A stretch of DNA of 36,040 nucleotides from Gammaproteobacteria bacterium (GCA_030618705.1 JAUXCW010000006.1:1-36040); one strand, 5' to 3'; numbered from the stretch's first letter, positions 1 through 9,556 are shown. Numbers and translations: made by a program. The notes: generated by a model from the letters alone, not told the origin.

Positions 1-450
1 GGCGCGGTAGTATGCAATATCGGCCACTTCGACAACGAGATCGATACCGCCTACACCCGCGAAAACTGGCGTTGGGAAGAGGTGAAGCCACAGGTACACC
101 GCGTCTTCCGCAGCGACGCGGCGGAAGACCACCTGTTGTTGTTGTCCGAGGGTCGCCTGGTCAACCTCGGCAACGCCACCGGCCACCCCTCGCGCATTAT
201 GGACGGCTCTTTTTCCAACCAGGTCCTGGCCCAGATCTACCTCTATGAGCGCGGCTTCGCGCGGCTGGAAGCAGACCTGAAGCCGGCGGCTATTCGCGTC
301 GACGTCTTGCCGAAAAAACTCGACGAAGAGGTGGCGCTGCATATGGTCAAGGGCTTTGGCGGCGTGCTTACCCGGCTCACCGCGGAACAGGCCGACTATA
401 TCAACGTGCCTGTGGACGGGCCGTACAAGCCGGAGACCTATCGTTACTAG
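1..450 (+). CDS. ahcY: Adenosylhomocysteinase (S-adenosyl-L-homocysteine hydrolase), C-terminal part; 5' end outside window
   Basis: Frame 1 reads [15 protein letters not shown]... and ends ...[11 protein letters not shown], the characteristic SAHase C-terminus; followed by metF. Confidence 0.96.
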   Translation, partial: GAVVCNIGHFDNEIDTAYTRENWRWEEVKPQVHRVFRSDAAEDHLLLLSEGRLVNLGNATGHPSRIMDGSFSNQVLAQIYLYERGFARLEADLKPAAIRVDVLPKKLDEEVALHMVKGFGGVLTRLTAEQADYINVPVDGPYKPETYRY

Positions 451-467
451 CATACTGTTGATCTGTA

Positions 468-580
468 CCTCGATGGTTGGAGTGTCAACGGAACAGGGGC
501 CAGGACTGTGCGAGGCAGGGATGCCGAGCCGAAGGCAGCACACTCCATCGATCTAGTGCTACTCCATTTTCTGCGCACAG
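468..580 (+). promoter_or_regulatory. Candidate structured cis-regulatory RNA (riboswitch-like leader) between ahcY and metF
   Basis: Complementary segments: GGAGTGT 479-485 / ACACTCC 540-546, extended by CGAT 471-474 / ATCG 547-550; ACAG 493-496 / CTGT 506-509; GGCA 514-517 / TGCC 522-525 with GGGA loop; GCC 528-530 / GGC 534-536. Competing pairings: CCTCG 468-472 / CGAGG 511-515, and CTGTGCG 506-512 / CGCACAG 574-580 just before the metF ATG at 588. Confidence 0.5.
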
Positions 581-587
581 GTTATCT

Positions 588-1430
588 ATGAGTAATGACA
601 AGCGTTTAAGCTTCGAGTTTTTCCCGCCCAAGACGGAAGCGGGGGCTGCCAAGCTGGCGGCAACCTGGAAACAACTGGGGCAAATTCAGCCCGGATTCTT
701 CTCGGTGACCTACGGCGCCGGCGGTTCCACCCGGGACAATACCCGCGATACCGTCCTCGCCATTCGCCAGGACGGGTACGCCGTGGCGCCACACTTGTCA
801 TTTGGCGGCGATGGCGAGGATTCGATTCTCGCCCTGCTGGAGGAGTACCGGCGTGCGGGTATCAAGCGCATCGTCGCGCTGCGGGGCGATATGCCCTCCG
901 GCATGGGCATGGCCAGGCTGGCCTATGCCAATGAGCTGGTGACGTTTATTCGCAAACACACCGGCGATCATTTTCACATCGAGGTGGCCGCTTATCCGGA
1001 GATTCATCCCGAGGCCGGCAGCTACGACGAGGACGTCATGTACCTCAAGCAAAAATTCGACGCCGGGGCCAACTCGGCAATCACCCAGTACTTCTACGAT
1101 GTCGACGCCTATCGCTGGTTTCTGGGCAAATGTCAGGCGGCAGGCATCGATGCGCCCATCTACCCCGGGATCATGCCCATTACCAACTACCAGAACCTGG
1201 CCCGTTTTTCCGCAAAGAGCGGCGCCAGTATCCCGCGCTGGATGGCCAGGCAACTGGAGTGTTACGGTGACGACCAGCAAAGCGTTATCGACTTTGGTAT
1301 CGAGGTGGTTAGCCGGCTGTGCCAGCAGCTGTTGCAGGCCGGGGCACCGGGCTTGCATTTTTATACCATGAACCAGGCCGAGCCCACCACCACGATATGC
1401 CGGAATATCGGCCTCGGCCAGGGCAACTAG
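588..1430 (+). CDS. metF: 5,10-methylenetetrahydrofolate reductase
   Basis: MSNDKRLSFEFFPPKTEAGAAKLAATWKQL...; MetF-family motifs FEFFPPKT, VTYGAGGSTR, FSAKSGASIPRW. Start placed at ATG 588 rather than the longer ORF start at 477. Confidence 0.97.
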   Translation: MSNDKRLSFEFFPPKTEAGAAKLAATWKQLGQIQPGFFSVTYGAGGSTRDNTRDTVLAIRQDGYAVAPHLSFGGDGEDSILALLEEYRRAGIKRIVALRGDMPSGMGMARLAYANELVTFIRKHTGDHFHIEVAAYPEIHPEAGSYDEDVMYLKQKFDAGANSAITQYFYDVDAYRWFLGKCQAAGIDAPIYPGIMPITNYQNLARFSAKSGASIPRWMARQLECYGDDQQSVIDFGIEVVSRLCQQLLQAGAPGLHFYTMNQAEPTTTICRNIGLGQGN

Positions 1431-1437
1431 AGCAGGG

Positions 1438-2181
1438 ATGCGAAAGCCGCGCCTTTATACGGCACAGCCCCTGGATGAGAATAGTCGGGGGCAACTTCAG
1501 GGGCAGGCCGCGCACTATCTCAGCCGCGTACTGCGCCGGGGAGCCGGCGACGAAATTCGGCTGTTCAACGGTGAGGGTGGCGAGTACGAGGCCCGGATAG
1601 TCGCCCTCGGGCGCGGCACCGTCGACCTGGAAATACAGCAACGCATCGACTCCGACCGGGAGTCCCCCCTCCATACCGAACTGGGCCTGGTTATCTCCAG
1701 GGGCGAACGCATGGACTGGGCCATACAGAAGGCGACGGAGTTGGGGCTGAGCGCCTTGACGCCGCTGCTGTCCGAACACGGCGAGGTCAAATTGAGCGGT
1801 GAGCGTGCAACGAAGAAACGCGCACATTGGCAGCGTGTTGCCGTAAGTGCCTGCGAGCAGTGCGGCCGCAACCGGATTCCCGGGGTGGGTGAGATTCAAG
1901 CCCTCGCCGAATGGCTGCGAGCCGGCGACGCCGACCTGGCCCTGGTCTTCGCCGCCGGCGGTTCGCCCATGCTGCAGTGGCGTGAATGCTCGCCTCGCCG
2001 GCTGAAACTTTTAATTGGCCCAGAGGGCGGGCTGTCCGCTACAGAATTGGCGCTTGCCGGGGAGGCGGGATTTGAAACCGCAAGCCTGGGGCCAAGAATA
2101 CTGCGCACAGAAACCGCGCCGGTGACAGCCCTGGCCCTGGCGCAATCCCTGTGGGGTGATTTCCGGGGCGCCTCTGTTTGA
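1438..2181 (+). CDS. rsmE: 16S rRNA (uracil1498-N3)-methyltransferase
   Basis: MRKPRLYTAQPL...QAAHYLSRVLRRGAGDEIRLFNG... and C-terminal LLIGPEGGLSATELALA...LGPRILRTETAPVTALA, RsmE SPOUT signature. Confidence 0.96.
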   Translation: MRKPRLYTAQPLDENSRGQLQGQAAHYLSRVLRRGAGDEIRLFNGEGGEYEARIVALGRGTVDLEIQQRIDSDRESPLHTELGLVISRGERMDWAIQKATELGLSALTPLLSEHGEVKLSGERATKKRAHWQRVAVSACEQCGRNRIPGVGEIQALAEWLRAGDADLALVFAAGGSPMLQWRECSPRRLKLLIGPEGGLSATELALAGEAGFETASLGPRILRTETAPVTALALAQSLWGDFRGASV

Positions 2182-2187
2182 TCTCGA

Positions 2188-2694
2188 TCAGCTGGCTATG
2201 GACATCTGGCAACCGGCTTTTTTTACCGCCCGAACCAGCTTGCCCTCGATGGCCTGAAAATCGGGGATACTCGCTTGCTCTCCGCAGGTTTTCGCTATCA
2301 TCAATTCGACGGAGCCCTTTTTCCCGGTATCGCTGTTGACAATTTCCCCCGGTGTAATTCGCATCATGCGCGGCGCCCCCTGGCTGATAATCGCATAGAA
2401 CGGCACAGTCGACGTGTCCAGCGTACCATTGATTACAGCCGCATGGATCAGGCTCACCGGGACACTGCCGCTCCGGCTGTTGATCGACTCGAAGGAGATC
2501 AGGGGAATGCCGTAGCCCCGCCAGTTGATCAATCCGCTGAACCATTTTGGCGTCCCTTTGACCTCCGTGACATCGGCGACATGAATGATCTCGGCCACAC
2601 AGACATTGGGTACAAGCAGAGTCCTGTCCTGTATCGGCAATATCATGGTAATCAGGTCGACCGCCTTGCTGGCATCTATCAATTGTCTTTTCAT
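2188..2694 (-). CDS. chpC: CheW-domain protein of the Pil-Chp system (ChpC-like)
   Basis: Start MKRQLIDASKAVDLITMILPIQDRTLLVPNVCVAEI...; CheW-like GLINWRGYGIPLISFE. ATGA overlap with chpB stop (2691-2694). Position after chpB matches Pseudomonas order. Confidence 0.85.
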   Translation of the reverse strand: MKRQLIDASKAVDLITMILPIQDRTLLVPNVCVAEIIHVADVTEVKGTPKWFSGLINWRGYGIPLISFESINSRSGSVPVSLIHAAVINGTLDTSTVPFYAIISQGAPRMMRITPGEIVNSDTGKKGSVELMIAKTCGEQASIPDFQAIEGKLVRAVKKAGCQMSIAS

Positions 2695-3707
2695 GCTTGA
2701 TCCTGTATCTGTGAAAAATTTGAGTGGGGGTCTGTATAGCGCCGTGCCAACGCCTCGGCAAGCTGGGCCGGGCTCGCCTGGTATTGTACAAGCCCTGAGG
2801 CTATCGCCGCCTCCGGCATGGACGGGCAGATACAGCTCGCGGGCTCCTGTGCCCAGACGCAACCACCGCGACGGTGCAGAGTCTGGCAAGACCGGGCACC
2901 GTCCGCACCCATACCGCTAAAAATAATCGCACCGGAGCACTCACCGTAGACAGCGGCAATATCACTGATAACCTGGTCGATCGCCGGCGCGTAGGGGCCC
3001 GGCCAGTCGTCGTGCGTATTCTCTACCCTGCCCAGGGGGCGAAAGCGCAAGCAGTTTTCCACCGGCACAATACCCAACTGCCCGTGGCTGAGTACTTCGC
3101 CGCCCTGTAACAAAACCGCCTTGAGGTGGGTATTGCGTGCCATGACTTCAGACAGCAAGGTACTGAAATTGGTATCGATATGCTGGGCATAGACAAAACT
3201 CAGGGGTAGATTCGGTGGCAGGGCCTTGAGGAATTCGCTTACCGCCTCGGGCCCACCCAGCGACGCGCCCAACACCCAGACATTACGTGCGACCCGATTC
3301 TCCCGCGAGCGTGCCGTGGCCCTGGCCAGCAGGGGATTGTGGGCAAACTGCCCGATCCCGTCAGTGGCTCGAACCCGGGTGATTTGCTGTAATTTTTCTA
3401 TGAGCCGGAGCAAGTGCTCAGCCTGATTCTCTGCGGTGCTGTCTGCCGGTGCGCTTTCATCTATTAGCACCGGCACCTCGATTTGGTCAAGCAGCAGGGA
3501 TACGGCCCCGACGCTGTCACTCTCCTCGGAGAGGTTGATAATCCAGGCGTCCACGACGGTATGTTGCAAAATCCTATCCGTAATTTTTTCCGGGACGCAA
3601 GCCAGCACAATCTCGTAATCCGCATCCCGTAAAACCGACTGTATCTCAAACAGCTGAAGCGGCGAGTCCGACACGACCCCAATCCGGGGATTCAGGGAGC
3701 CGCTCAT
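2691..3707 (-). CDS. chpB: Chemotaxis-type protein-glutamate methylesterase of the Pil-Chp system (ChpB)
   Basis: C-terminal CheB catalytic region: VLGASLGGPEAVSEFLKALPPNLPLSFVYAQHID...FSGMGADGARSCQTLHRRGGCVWAQEPASCICPSMP. Divergent N-terminal receiver-like region. Confidence 0.9.
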   Translation of the reverse strand: MSGSLNPRIGVVSDSPLQLFEIQSVLRDADYEIVLACVPEKITDRILQHTVVDAWIINLSEESDSVGAVSLLLDQIEVPVLIDESAPADSTAENQAEHLLRLIEKLQQITRVRATDGIGQFAHNPLLARATARSRENRVARNVWVLGASLGGPEAVSEFLKALPPNLPLSFVYAQHIDTNFSTLLSEVMARNTHLKAVLLQGGEVLSHGQLGIVPVENCLRFRPLGRVENTHDDWPGPYAPAIDQVISDIAAVYGECSGAIIFSGMGADGARSCQTLHRRGGCVWAQEPASCICPSMPEAAIASGLVQYQASPAQLAEALARRYTDPHSNFSQIQDQA

Positions 3708-3713
3708 AGCCGA

Positions 3714-6700
3714 CTAGGGGGTATTCCCCGTCAGCTCCTGGATATTCGCCAACAACTCCATCTCCTGGAAGGGCTTGCCGAGATATTTGTCGACACCGAT
3801 GGACTCCGCTCTCTCGCGATGCTTCTCGCCGGTTCGGGACGTTATCATAATGATGGGCAGGTTCTTCAGTTTGCTACCGCTCTTGACGCGACTGGCGACT
3901 TCAAATCCATCCATACGCGGCATCTCGATGTCGAGCAACATGCAATCCGGCTTGTGATCCTGTAGCAATTGCATCGCGTCGACACCATCTTTTGCCAGTA
4001 ACACATCCATCCCGTTGCGTTCGAGCAGGCGTGAGGTCACCTTGCGCACGGTCACCGAGTCATCGACAACCATTACCAGAAGGTTGCGGTTCTCTTCGAC
4101 TTCCTCCTCCTGCTTGCTCTCAATCATTTCGTTGAGCTGCGGCATGGATAGATCGGTACGGATCATGGCGTGCAGATCGAGGATCACCACAACACTGCCG
4201 TCGCCAAGTACTGTGGCGCCGGACAAGCCCTGGGCCGCGCTGAACTGCGGACCAAGGGCTTTTACCACAATCTCCCGACTGCCGAGCAATTGGTCAACCT
4301 GGACCGCAAAGGAATTCTCGCCGCTCCTGACCAGGATGACAGGTAGCGGCAAAGTTTCATCCTGTAGGTCCGGCGAGGCTGTCTTGCGAATGAGCGCACC
4401 CATATAGCGCAGCTTGTAGGATTGTCCCGCATACTCGAAAAGCGGCGCATCGGGCTGGTAGTAGGCTTCCAGTTCAAAGGGACTGACCCGCACGATACCT
4501 TCGATGGTGTTGAGTGGCAGCGCATAGGTCTCGCCACAGCTCTGTACCATCAACGCCCGGTTGACCGACACGGTAAACGGTAACCTGATGACAAACCGGG
4601 TTCCCCTGCCAAAGTCCGACTTGATATCCACCGAGCCGCCGATCTGCTTGATCTCGCTGGCGACCACGTCGAGACCAACGCCGCGACCGGAAATCTGGGT
4701 TATGGCTTGTGCAGTACTGAAACCGGATTGCAGAATAAACTGCAGCACTTCATGATCGGACAAGGTCGCATCGGCCGACATCATACCCCGCTCGATTGCC
4801 TTGCTGCGCACGGCCTCCAGATCGATACCCCGGCCATCATCAGCGAGGGTGAGGACAACTTCTCCACCCTCGCGCGCCAGGCTGATACTGATATTGCCGG
4901 CGAGCGGCTTGCCCGCGGCGGCGCGCTTGTTCTCGTCTTCGATACCGTGGTCGACCGCGTTGCGTAGCATGTGCTCGAAGGATGGCACCATACGCTCAAG
5001 AATGGTTCGGTCCATCTCACCTTCGGTATTGAGAAATTCCAGGTTTACATTCTTATTGAGCTCGACGCTCACCTGGCGAACAATGCGACGCAGCCGGGGC
5101 ACCAGGCGCGAGAACGGCACCATCCGCGAACGCATCAATCGTTCCTGCAAATCGGTGTTGATTCGCGACTGTTGCAGTAACAGGGTCTCGATGTCCCTGG
5201 ACTTGTTGAATATGCTGTTCTTCACTTCCTTGATATCCGAGGAGCTCTCTGCCAGTGAGCGCGACAGTTGTTGCAACACCGAGTAACGATCCATTTCCAG
5301 CGGATCGAACTCCTCCAGGCCCATACTTTCAACCTGCTCCTGGCGAAAAATCAGCTGTTGCTCTGTTTCAATATCGAGGCGGCGCAATTGCTCCTGCATC
5401 CGCTCGATAGTGGCTTCCATTTCCGCCAGCGAAAACATGACTTCGCCGACCTGCTCCTCGACCCGGCTTCGATTGATACTTGTCTCACCGGCCAGGTTAA
5501 CCAACTGCTCGATGACATGAGCGGGCATCTTCACCGCTTCCTGGGTAACGACCCGCATCTGGGAATTGTCTACGACCGGCGCCGCTGCTGTCGCAGGCTC
5601 TGATTGCGCCTTGTCCGCCTGCGGGAGATCTATCATTTCAACCGGCTCGGCACTTGCCTCCGGCAACTCCGGTTCCTGCTCCTCGATATCGGCAACCGGC
5701 TCGCCCGTCATTACCTGCTCGACGACGATCACCACCTGGTCCTGGTATTGCTGGACGCGAGCAAAAAAGCTGTTATCGAATGCCACACCGTGTTCTTCGG
5801 CGCTGATCAAAAAGGTTTCAAAATTGTGGCTGAGATTTCCGAGGCTGCGCAGCCCCGTCAGTCGGGCGCCACCTTTGAGGGTGTGCAGACAGCGCTGGAG
5901 CATTTCGAGACAGCTGCGCGATTGCCGATCTTCCAGCCACTGATGGATGGTTTCGTCAATTTTCTCCAGCAGGTCGCGGGCTTCCTCCATGAAGATCTCA
6001 ACCATCTCCTGGTCGATATCATCGTCATCGGCGACCACCAGCGTATGCTCTGTCACCGGCGGCGTGTGGCTCCTGGTTTGTTCCTCTGCCGGGGCCGGTG
6101 CCTCGATGAATTGCTCAGCGCCGCTATCGTCTACTGACTCATCGTCGACGCCGGCTCTCGGCGCCTCCGCCTCGACGGAAACAGGCTCGAGGGAATCAAG
6201 CCTGGCCTGTAAATCGCTATCGACAGGGGCAAAGGCCTGATCCGCAGCCAGACTGTCCAGCATACCCTCCAGGGTTGAGCCGACCTGCTCAAACAGCGCG
6301 ACGATCTCATCGCCGACCGGACATGGAGCCACGCGTTCAGCGGCAGCGGACCACGCCAGGGCCAAACCTGCCAGTGGCTCCAGTTCCAATTCGCCGGCGG
6401 TTGCAGCGATTTTCCCGGTGTACTCACCGACAATAAACCAATCTCCTTCGTTGGCTTCGCCGCGCTCCTTCCAGCCGTCAAGAATGGCCGTGACACTGGC
6501 CAGGCGATCGGCGGTTTCGATCATAAACTCACCGACGCGGCTCAAGTAGGCACTGTCATCCCCGCTATCCTCTGGTACAGAGGGGATCCGGCTTTCAATG
6601 AGCGACTCGATTCGCCCTAACAAAGAGGGCGTCTCGGAAAATTCCACGCAGTGACCCTGCTCTTTGAGCAAGGTCAGACCGATAAATGCAAGCCTGGTAG

Positions 6701-9539
6701 TATCGCGAATAACATCGACAACGTCCTGGTCGACACCGATCCTGGCCGCCTGGAGTTGCTTCACCAGGCTCTCCAGGGGCGCGACGATAATACCCAGGGC
6801 ATCGACTTCGGCCATGCGGGCACAACCCTTGAGCGTATGCAGTGCGCGCTGCAAGCCGTCGCTGACGGCCAATGGCTCGGCACTGGCCTCGGCCTGGGCA
6901 ATAAATTCCTGCATGGCGACCAGGTGTGATTCCGCTTCCGCGCCAAAGATCTCCAGCAGGGTATCGCGTTCGTTCTGCTCTTCGACGGCGGCGAGATTAT
7001 CTTCGCTCTGCGCTCCCTCGACAGCGGACGGATCATCCACAGCATCAAGGGTCGCACCCGGCTCGTGATTATCCTGAGTATCGGTGGTAGCCACCCCGTT
7101 TGAAAATTCCGCAACAGGCTCTTGTTCGAGCTCGTCGGTATCCTGGGCTTGCCCGGCGACATCATCCGCCGCACGACAGTTAGCTGGCTCCAGCCACCGT
7201 GGGTCGATCGCCATCAAATCGGCGGCATCGACGTTTTCACCATCGACCAGGGCCTGGACTAGCGCCGATACACCATCGACATAGGATTTGTTGAGCGGTT
7301 TCCGACCTTCAAACGCCGCCACCATAGGGGGAACCAGGGTGACAATCTTCACCACCAGGTCGCTGTGGATAGTCGCCGGCGTAACGCCTTGTTCGATAAT
7401 CTTGTTGAGCATGCCCTCGACAGACCAGGCCAACTCGCCGAGCATACAAGCGCCGACCATGCGGCCGCTGCCTTTGAGCGTATGAAAGGCCCGTCGGATT
7501 TCACTGAGAGCTTTTTCGTTGTCGGACTCGGCGCACCACTGCGGCAGGTTCTGCGCAATGGCCTCGAGGACTTCGCCGGCCTCTTCGACAAAGATTTCAG
7601 CGATCTCCTCATCGAGGGGGTCTTCAGTTTCCTCCTCGACAGACATGGTGAACGGATAGGGGGAAGCACTCGAGACCGGGCCAGTCTCCACCGCGGCAGG
7701 CTGCTCACCACCCGCCTCGCCGGTTAACGCCGCCGTCCCATTTTCTTCCACAATGTCTGACGTGTCCTCACCCTCCGGTGACACCGCCTCAGGCACCACG
7801 GCCTGCAGGGAATCATCCTCGGCGAAGTCCTCTGTGCAGGGATCCACCCGTGATTCGACGTCATCCAGGCTGTCAATGGAGTAACCGAGTAGCCCCACGC
7901 TGTCTTCTGCAACATCCAGGATCGCCTCATTATCCGCGAGCTGGTCTTCCGCGGTGCGCTCCAGGAAATAGTCGATGCCGCTGATAGCATCCGCCAGCTT
8001 TTCCAGCATTTGCCACTCGGGAACCTGTTTTTCGGCTAACAAACACTGACTGGTATAGCGCTCACAGGCCCGCAATATACGCGCCGCTCGCTCGGTACCT
8101 GCCATGTCCAGGCTACTCGCCAGAGCGCGCAGCATGGACGGAACGGCCTCCAGCCGGGAGTGATCCCACTGGCTGGCGACAAAGTCGATTATCGCTTCCT
8201 TGGCCCGCTCCAGGCCATTGCGCGCCTCCCGCAAAACGGCCTCTCTGGCCGTATCGAGCTGGTGGTGCTCCTCGGAATGCCCGGACCCGGCCCCCGGGGC
8301 CAGATAAGCGAGTAGTGACTCCTCCACAGCGACAATATTCTCGGCTATCGAGAGCAAGCTCTCCCGGTCCTCACACTCGCCTCGATCAATAAACGACTTC
8401 AGGGCTTCACCCTGGGCACGCATCGTTGCCAGCGGTTCTACGAAACCGAGTACCGCCATGGTGTCCCCGACCCGTTTAAGCAGGGGTAGCGCCTCCACGA
8501 TATTATCCATTCCCTTGTCACCGCCACGACCATGCAAGTCGAGGTAGTCCTTGACGGCAGCGATTTCTTCTAATAATGCATCCACCACCGAGCGCAAGGC
8601 ATCCGGATCGGCTCGCGAATCATTCTGCTCTGCACTTTGCGCCAGCGCCTTCTTCAACTTGTAGCTTCGCTGTATCTGGAGAATGCGGGGCGACTGCGCG
8701 TCGGAGCGCGCAATATAGTAAAGGAAAGCCTTTAGCAGTTCCGCGGGTGCGGGTTTGTCAAAGTAGGCCGCGCCATCGTGCTGCATGCCCTTGAGTTCGC
8801 TGTCTATTTCCTTGAGCAGCGACTTGATCGCCGCGTTGGGGTGGATCGATTGATTCGATACACCCTCAACGATTGCCTGGGCAGCACGCCACAGGGGTTC
8901 GCGGCGGGTTCCGCAACTCATCTCCTGCAGGTGATTACATATCCTGGCGAGATACTCCAGATTCTGGCCCAGCTGTTTTTTGCGCACAATGCCGACAAAA
9001 GCGAGTTGGAACAACTGTTTGAGCTTGCCCACCATGCCCTGGAATTCCTCCCGGGATAGCACCGCTGCACTTTCAGTCGCCGGGGCTATTGCAGACATCT
9101 CGGGGCTGAAAAACGCTGCCTCCGACATCAGTTCTGCATTACGGATGGACCGCATGTCATTGATGCGCGGAAGAAGCACACCGGGTAAATCCTGCCGTGC
9201 TACTCGCACCTGGTCCAGGTAACTGGGCAGGTGAAGCAATCCGGCCATTGCGGCTTCTATCGCCTGCATGGAGTCGCCCTGCACCTCACCGTTCAGCATT
9301 GCCTGTAACAGCGACTCCATTTCACCGGCAAACAGTGCAGCCCCATGAAATTCAACCATGCGCAATGTACCCTGCACCTGGTTGACGTAGCTCAGGCAGA
9401 AACGCAATTGCGTTGTATCTCCCGGCGCTTCGACATAGGCCTCCAGCGCCTGACATGCCTGTTTCAGCGTTTCGTCGATCTCTCCCGAGACCCAGTCCAG
9501 AGCAACATAATCCTGACGCTCAGCCATAGTGGTTATCAA
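3714..9539 (-). CDS. chpA: Hybrid CheA-type histidine kinase/response regulator with multiple Hpt domains (ChpA)
   Basis: 1941 aa; three canonical Hpt motifs (FHTLKGSGRM, LHTLKGCARM, LHTLKGGARL); CheA HATPase (MLRNAVDHGIEDENKRAAAGKP, DDGRGIDLEAV, ISGRGVGLDVV); CheW-like region; C-terminal receiver VMVVDDSVTVRKVTSRLLERNGMDVLLAKDG. Confidence 0.96.
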   Translation of the reverse strand: MITTMAERQDYVALDWVSGEIDETLKQACQALEAYVEAPGDTTQLRFCLSYVNQVQGTLRMVEFHGAALFAGEMESLLQAMLNGEVQGDSMQAIEAAMAGLLHLPSYLDQVRVARQDLPGVLLPRINDMRSIRNAELMSEAAFFSPEMSAIAPATESAAVLSREEFQGMVGKLKQLFQLAFVGIVRKKQLGQNLEYLARICNHLQEMSCGTRREPLWRAAQAIVEGVSNQSIHPNAAIKSLLKEIDSELKGMQHDGAAYFDKPAPAELLKAFLYYIARSDAQSPRILQIQRSYKLKKALAQSAEQNDSRADPDALRSVVDALLEEIAAVKDYLDLHGRGGDKGMDNIVEALPLLKRVGDTMAVLGFVEPLATMRAQGEALKSFIDRGECEDRESLLSIAENIVAVEESLLAYLAPGAGSGHSEEHHQLDTAREAVLREARNGLERAKEAIIDFVASQWDHSRLEAVPSMLRALASSLDMAGTERAARILRACERYTSQCLLAEKQVPEWQMLEKLADAISGIDYFLERTAEDQLADNEAILDVAEDSVGLLGYSIDSLDDVESRVDPCTEDFAEDDSLQAVVPEAVSPEGEDTSDIVEENGTAALTGEAGGEQPAAVETGPVSSASPYPFTMSVEEETEDPLDEEIAEIFVEEAGEVLEAIAQNLPQWCAESDNEKALSEIRRAFHTLKGSGRMVGACMLGELAWSVEGMLNKIIEQGVTPATIHSDLVVKIVTLVPPMVAAFEGRKPLNKSYVDGVSALVQALVDGENVDAADLMAIDPRWLEPANCRAADDVAGQAQDTDELEQEPVAEFSNGVATTDTQDNHEPGATLDAVDDPSAVEGAQSEDNLAAVEEQNERDTLLEIFGAEAESHLVAMQEFIAQAEASAEPLAVSDGLQRALHTLKGCARMAEVDALGIIVAPLESLVKQLQAARIGVDQDVVDVIRDTTRLAFIGLTLLKEQGHCVEFSETPSLLGRIESLIESRIPSVPEDSGDDSAYLSRVGEFMIETADRLASVTAILDGWKERGEANEGDWFIVGEYTGKIAATAGELELEPLAGLALAWSAAAERVAPCPVGDEIVALFEQVGSTLEGMLDSLAADQAFAPVDSDLQARLDSLEPVSVEAEAPRAGVDDESVDDSGAEQFIEAPAPAEEQTRSHTPPVTEHTLVVADDDDIDQEMVEIFMEEARDLLEKIDETIHQWLEDRQSRSCLEMLQRCLHTLKGGARLTGLRSLGNLSHNFETFLISAEEHGVAFDNSFFARVQQYQDQVVIVVEQVMTGEPVADIEEQEPELPEASAEPVEMIDLPQADKAQSEPATAAAPVVDNSQMRVVTQEAVKMPAHVIEQLVNLAGETSINRSRVEEQVGEVMFSLAEMEATIERMQEQLRRLDIETEQQLIFRQEQVESMGLEEFDPLEMDRYSVLQQLSRSLAESSSDIKEVKNSIFNKSRDIETLLLQQSRINTDLQERLMRSRMVPFSRLVPRLRRIVRQVSVELNKNVNLEFLNTEGEMDRTILERMVPSFEHMLRNAVDHGIEDENKRAAAGKPLAGNISISLAREGGEVVLTLADDGRGIDLEAVRSKAIERGMMSADATLSDHEVLQFILQSGFSTAQAITQISGRGVGLDVVASEIKQIGGSVDIKSDFGRGTRFVIRLPFTVSVNRALMVQSCGETYALPLNTIEGIVRVSPFELEAYYQPDAPLFEYAGQSYKLRYMGALIRKTASPDLQDETLPLPVILVRSGENSFAVQVDQLLGSREIVVKALGPQFSAAQGLSGATVLGDGSVVVILDLHAMIRTDLSMPQLNEMIESKQEEEVEENRNLLVMVVDDSVTVRKVTSRLLERNGMDVLLAKDGVDAMQLLQDHKPDCMLLDIEMPRMDGFEVASRVKSGSKLKNLPIIMITSRTGEKHRERAESIGVDKYLGKPFQEMELLANIQELTGNTP

Positions 9540-9556
9540 CCTTTACTTATGTTCTT

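Noticed and set aside
479-546. Possible tRNA: 7-bp acceptor-like stem GGAGTGT/ACACTCC with internal hairpins, 68 nt
   Set aside because: No T-loop GTTCRANNC, no D-arm consensus and no anticodon-arm pattern; better explained as a cis-regulatory fold.
477-587. N-terminal extension of the metF ORF (MECQRNRGQDCARQGC...)
   Set aside because: Typical MetF begins at MSNDKRLSFEFFPPKT (ATG 588); the extension covers the structured intergenic region and does not resemble MetF.
798-1358. 186-aa minus-strand ORF antisense to metF
   Set aside because: Mirror ORF inside a confident metF gene.
2039-2791. 250-aa minus-strand ORF overlapping rsmE, chpC and chpB
   Set aside because: Out of frame with chpC/chpB, runs through three supported genes, and its translation is shuffled-looking.
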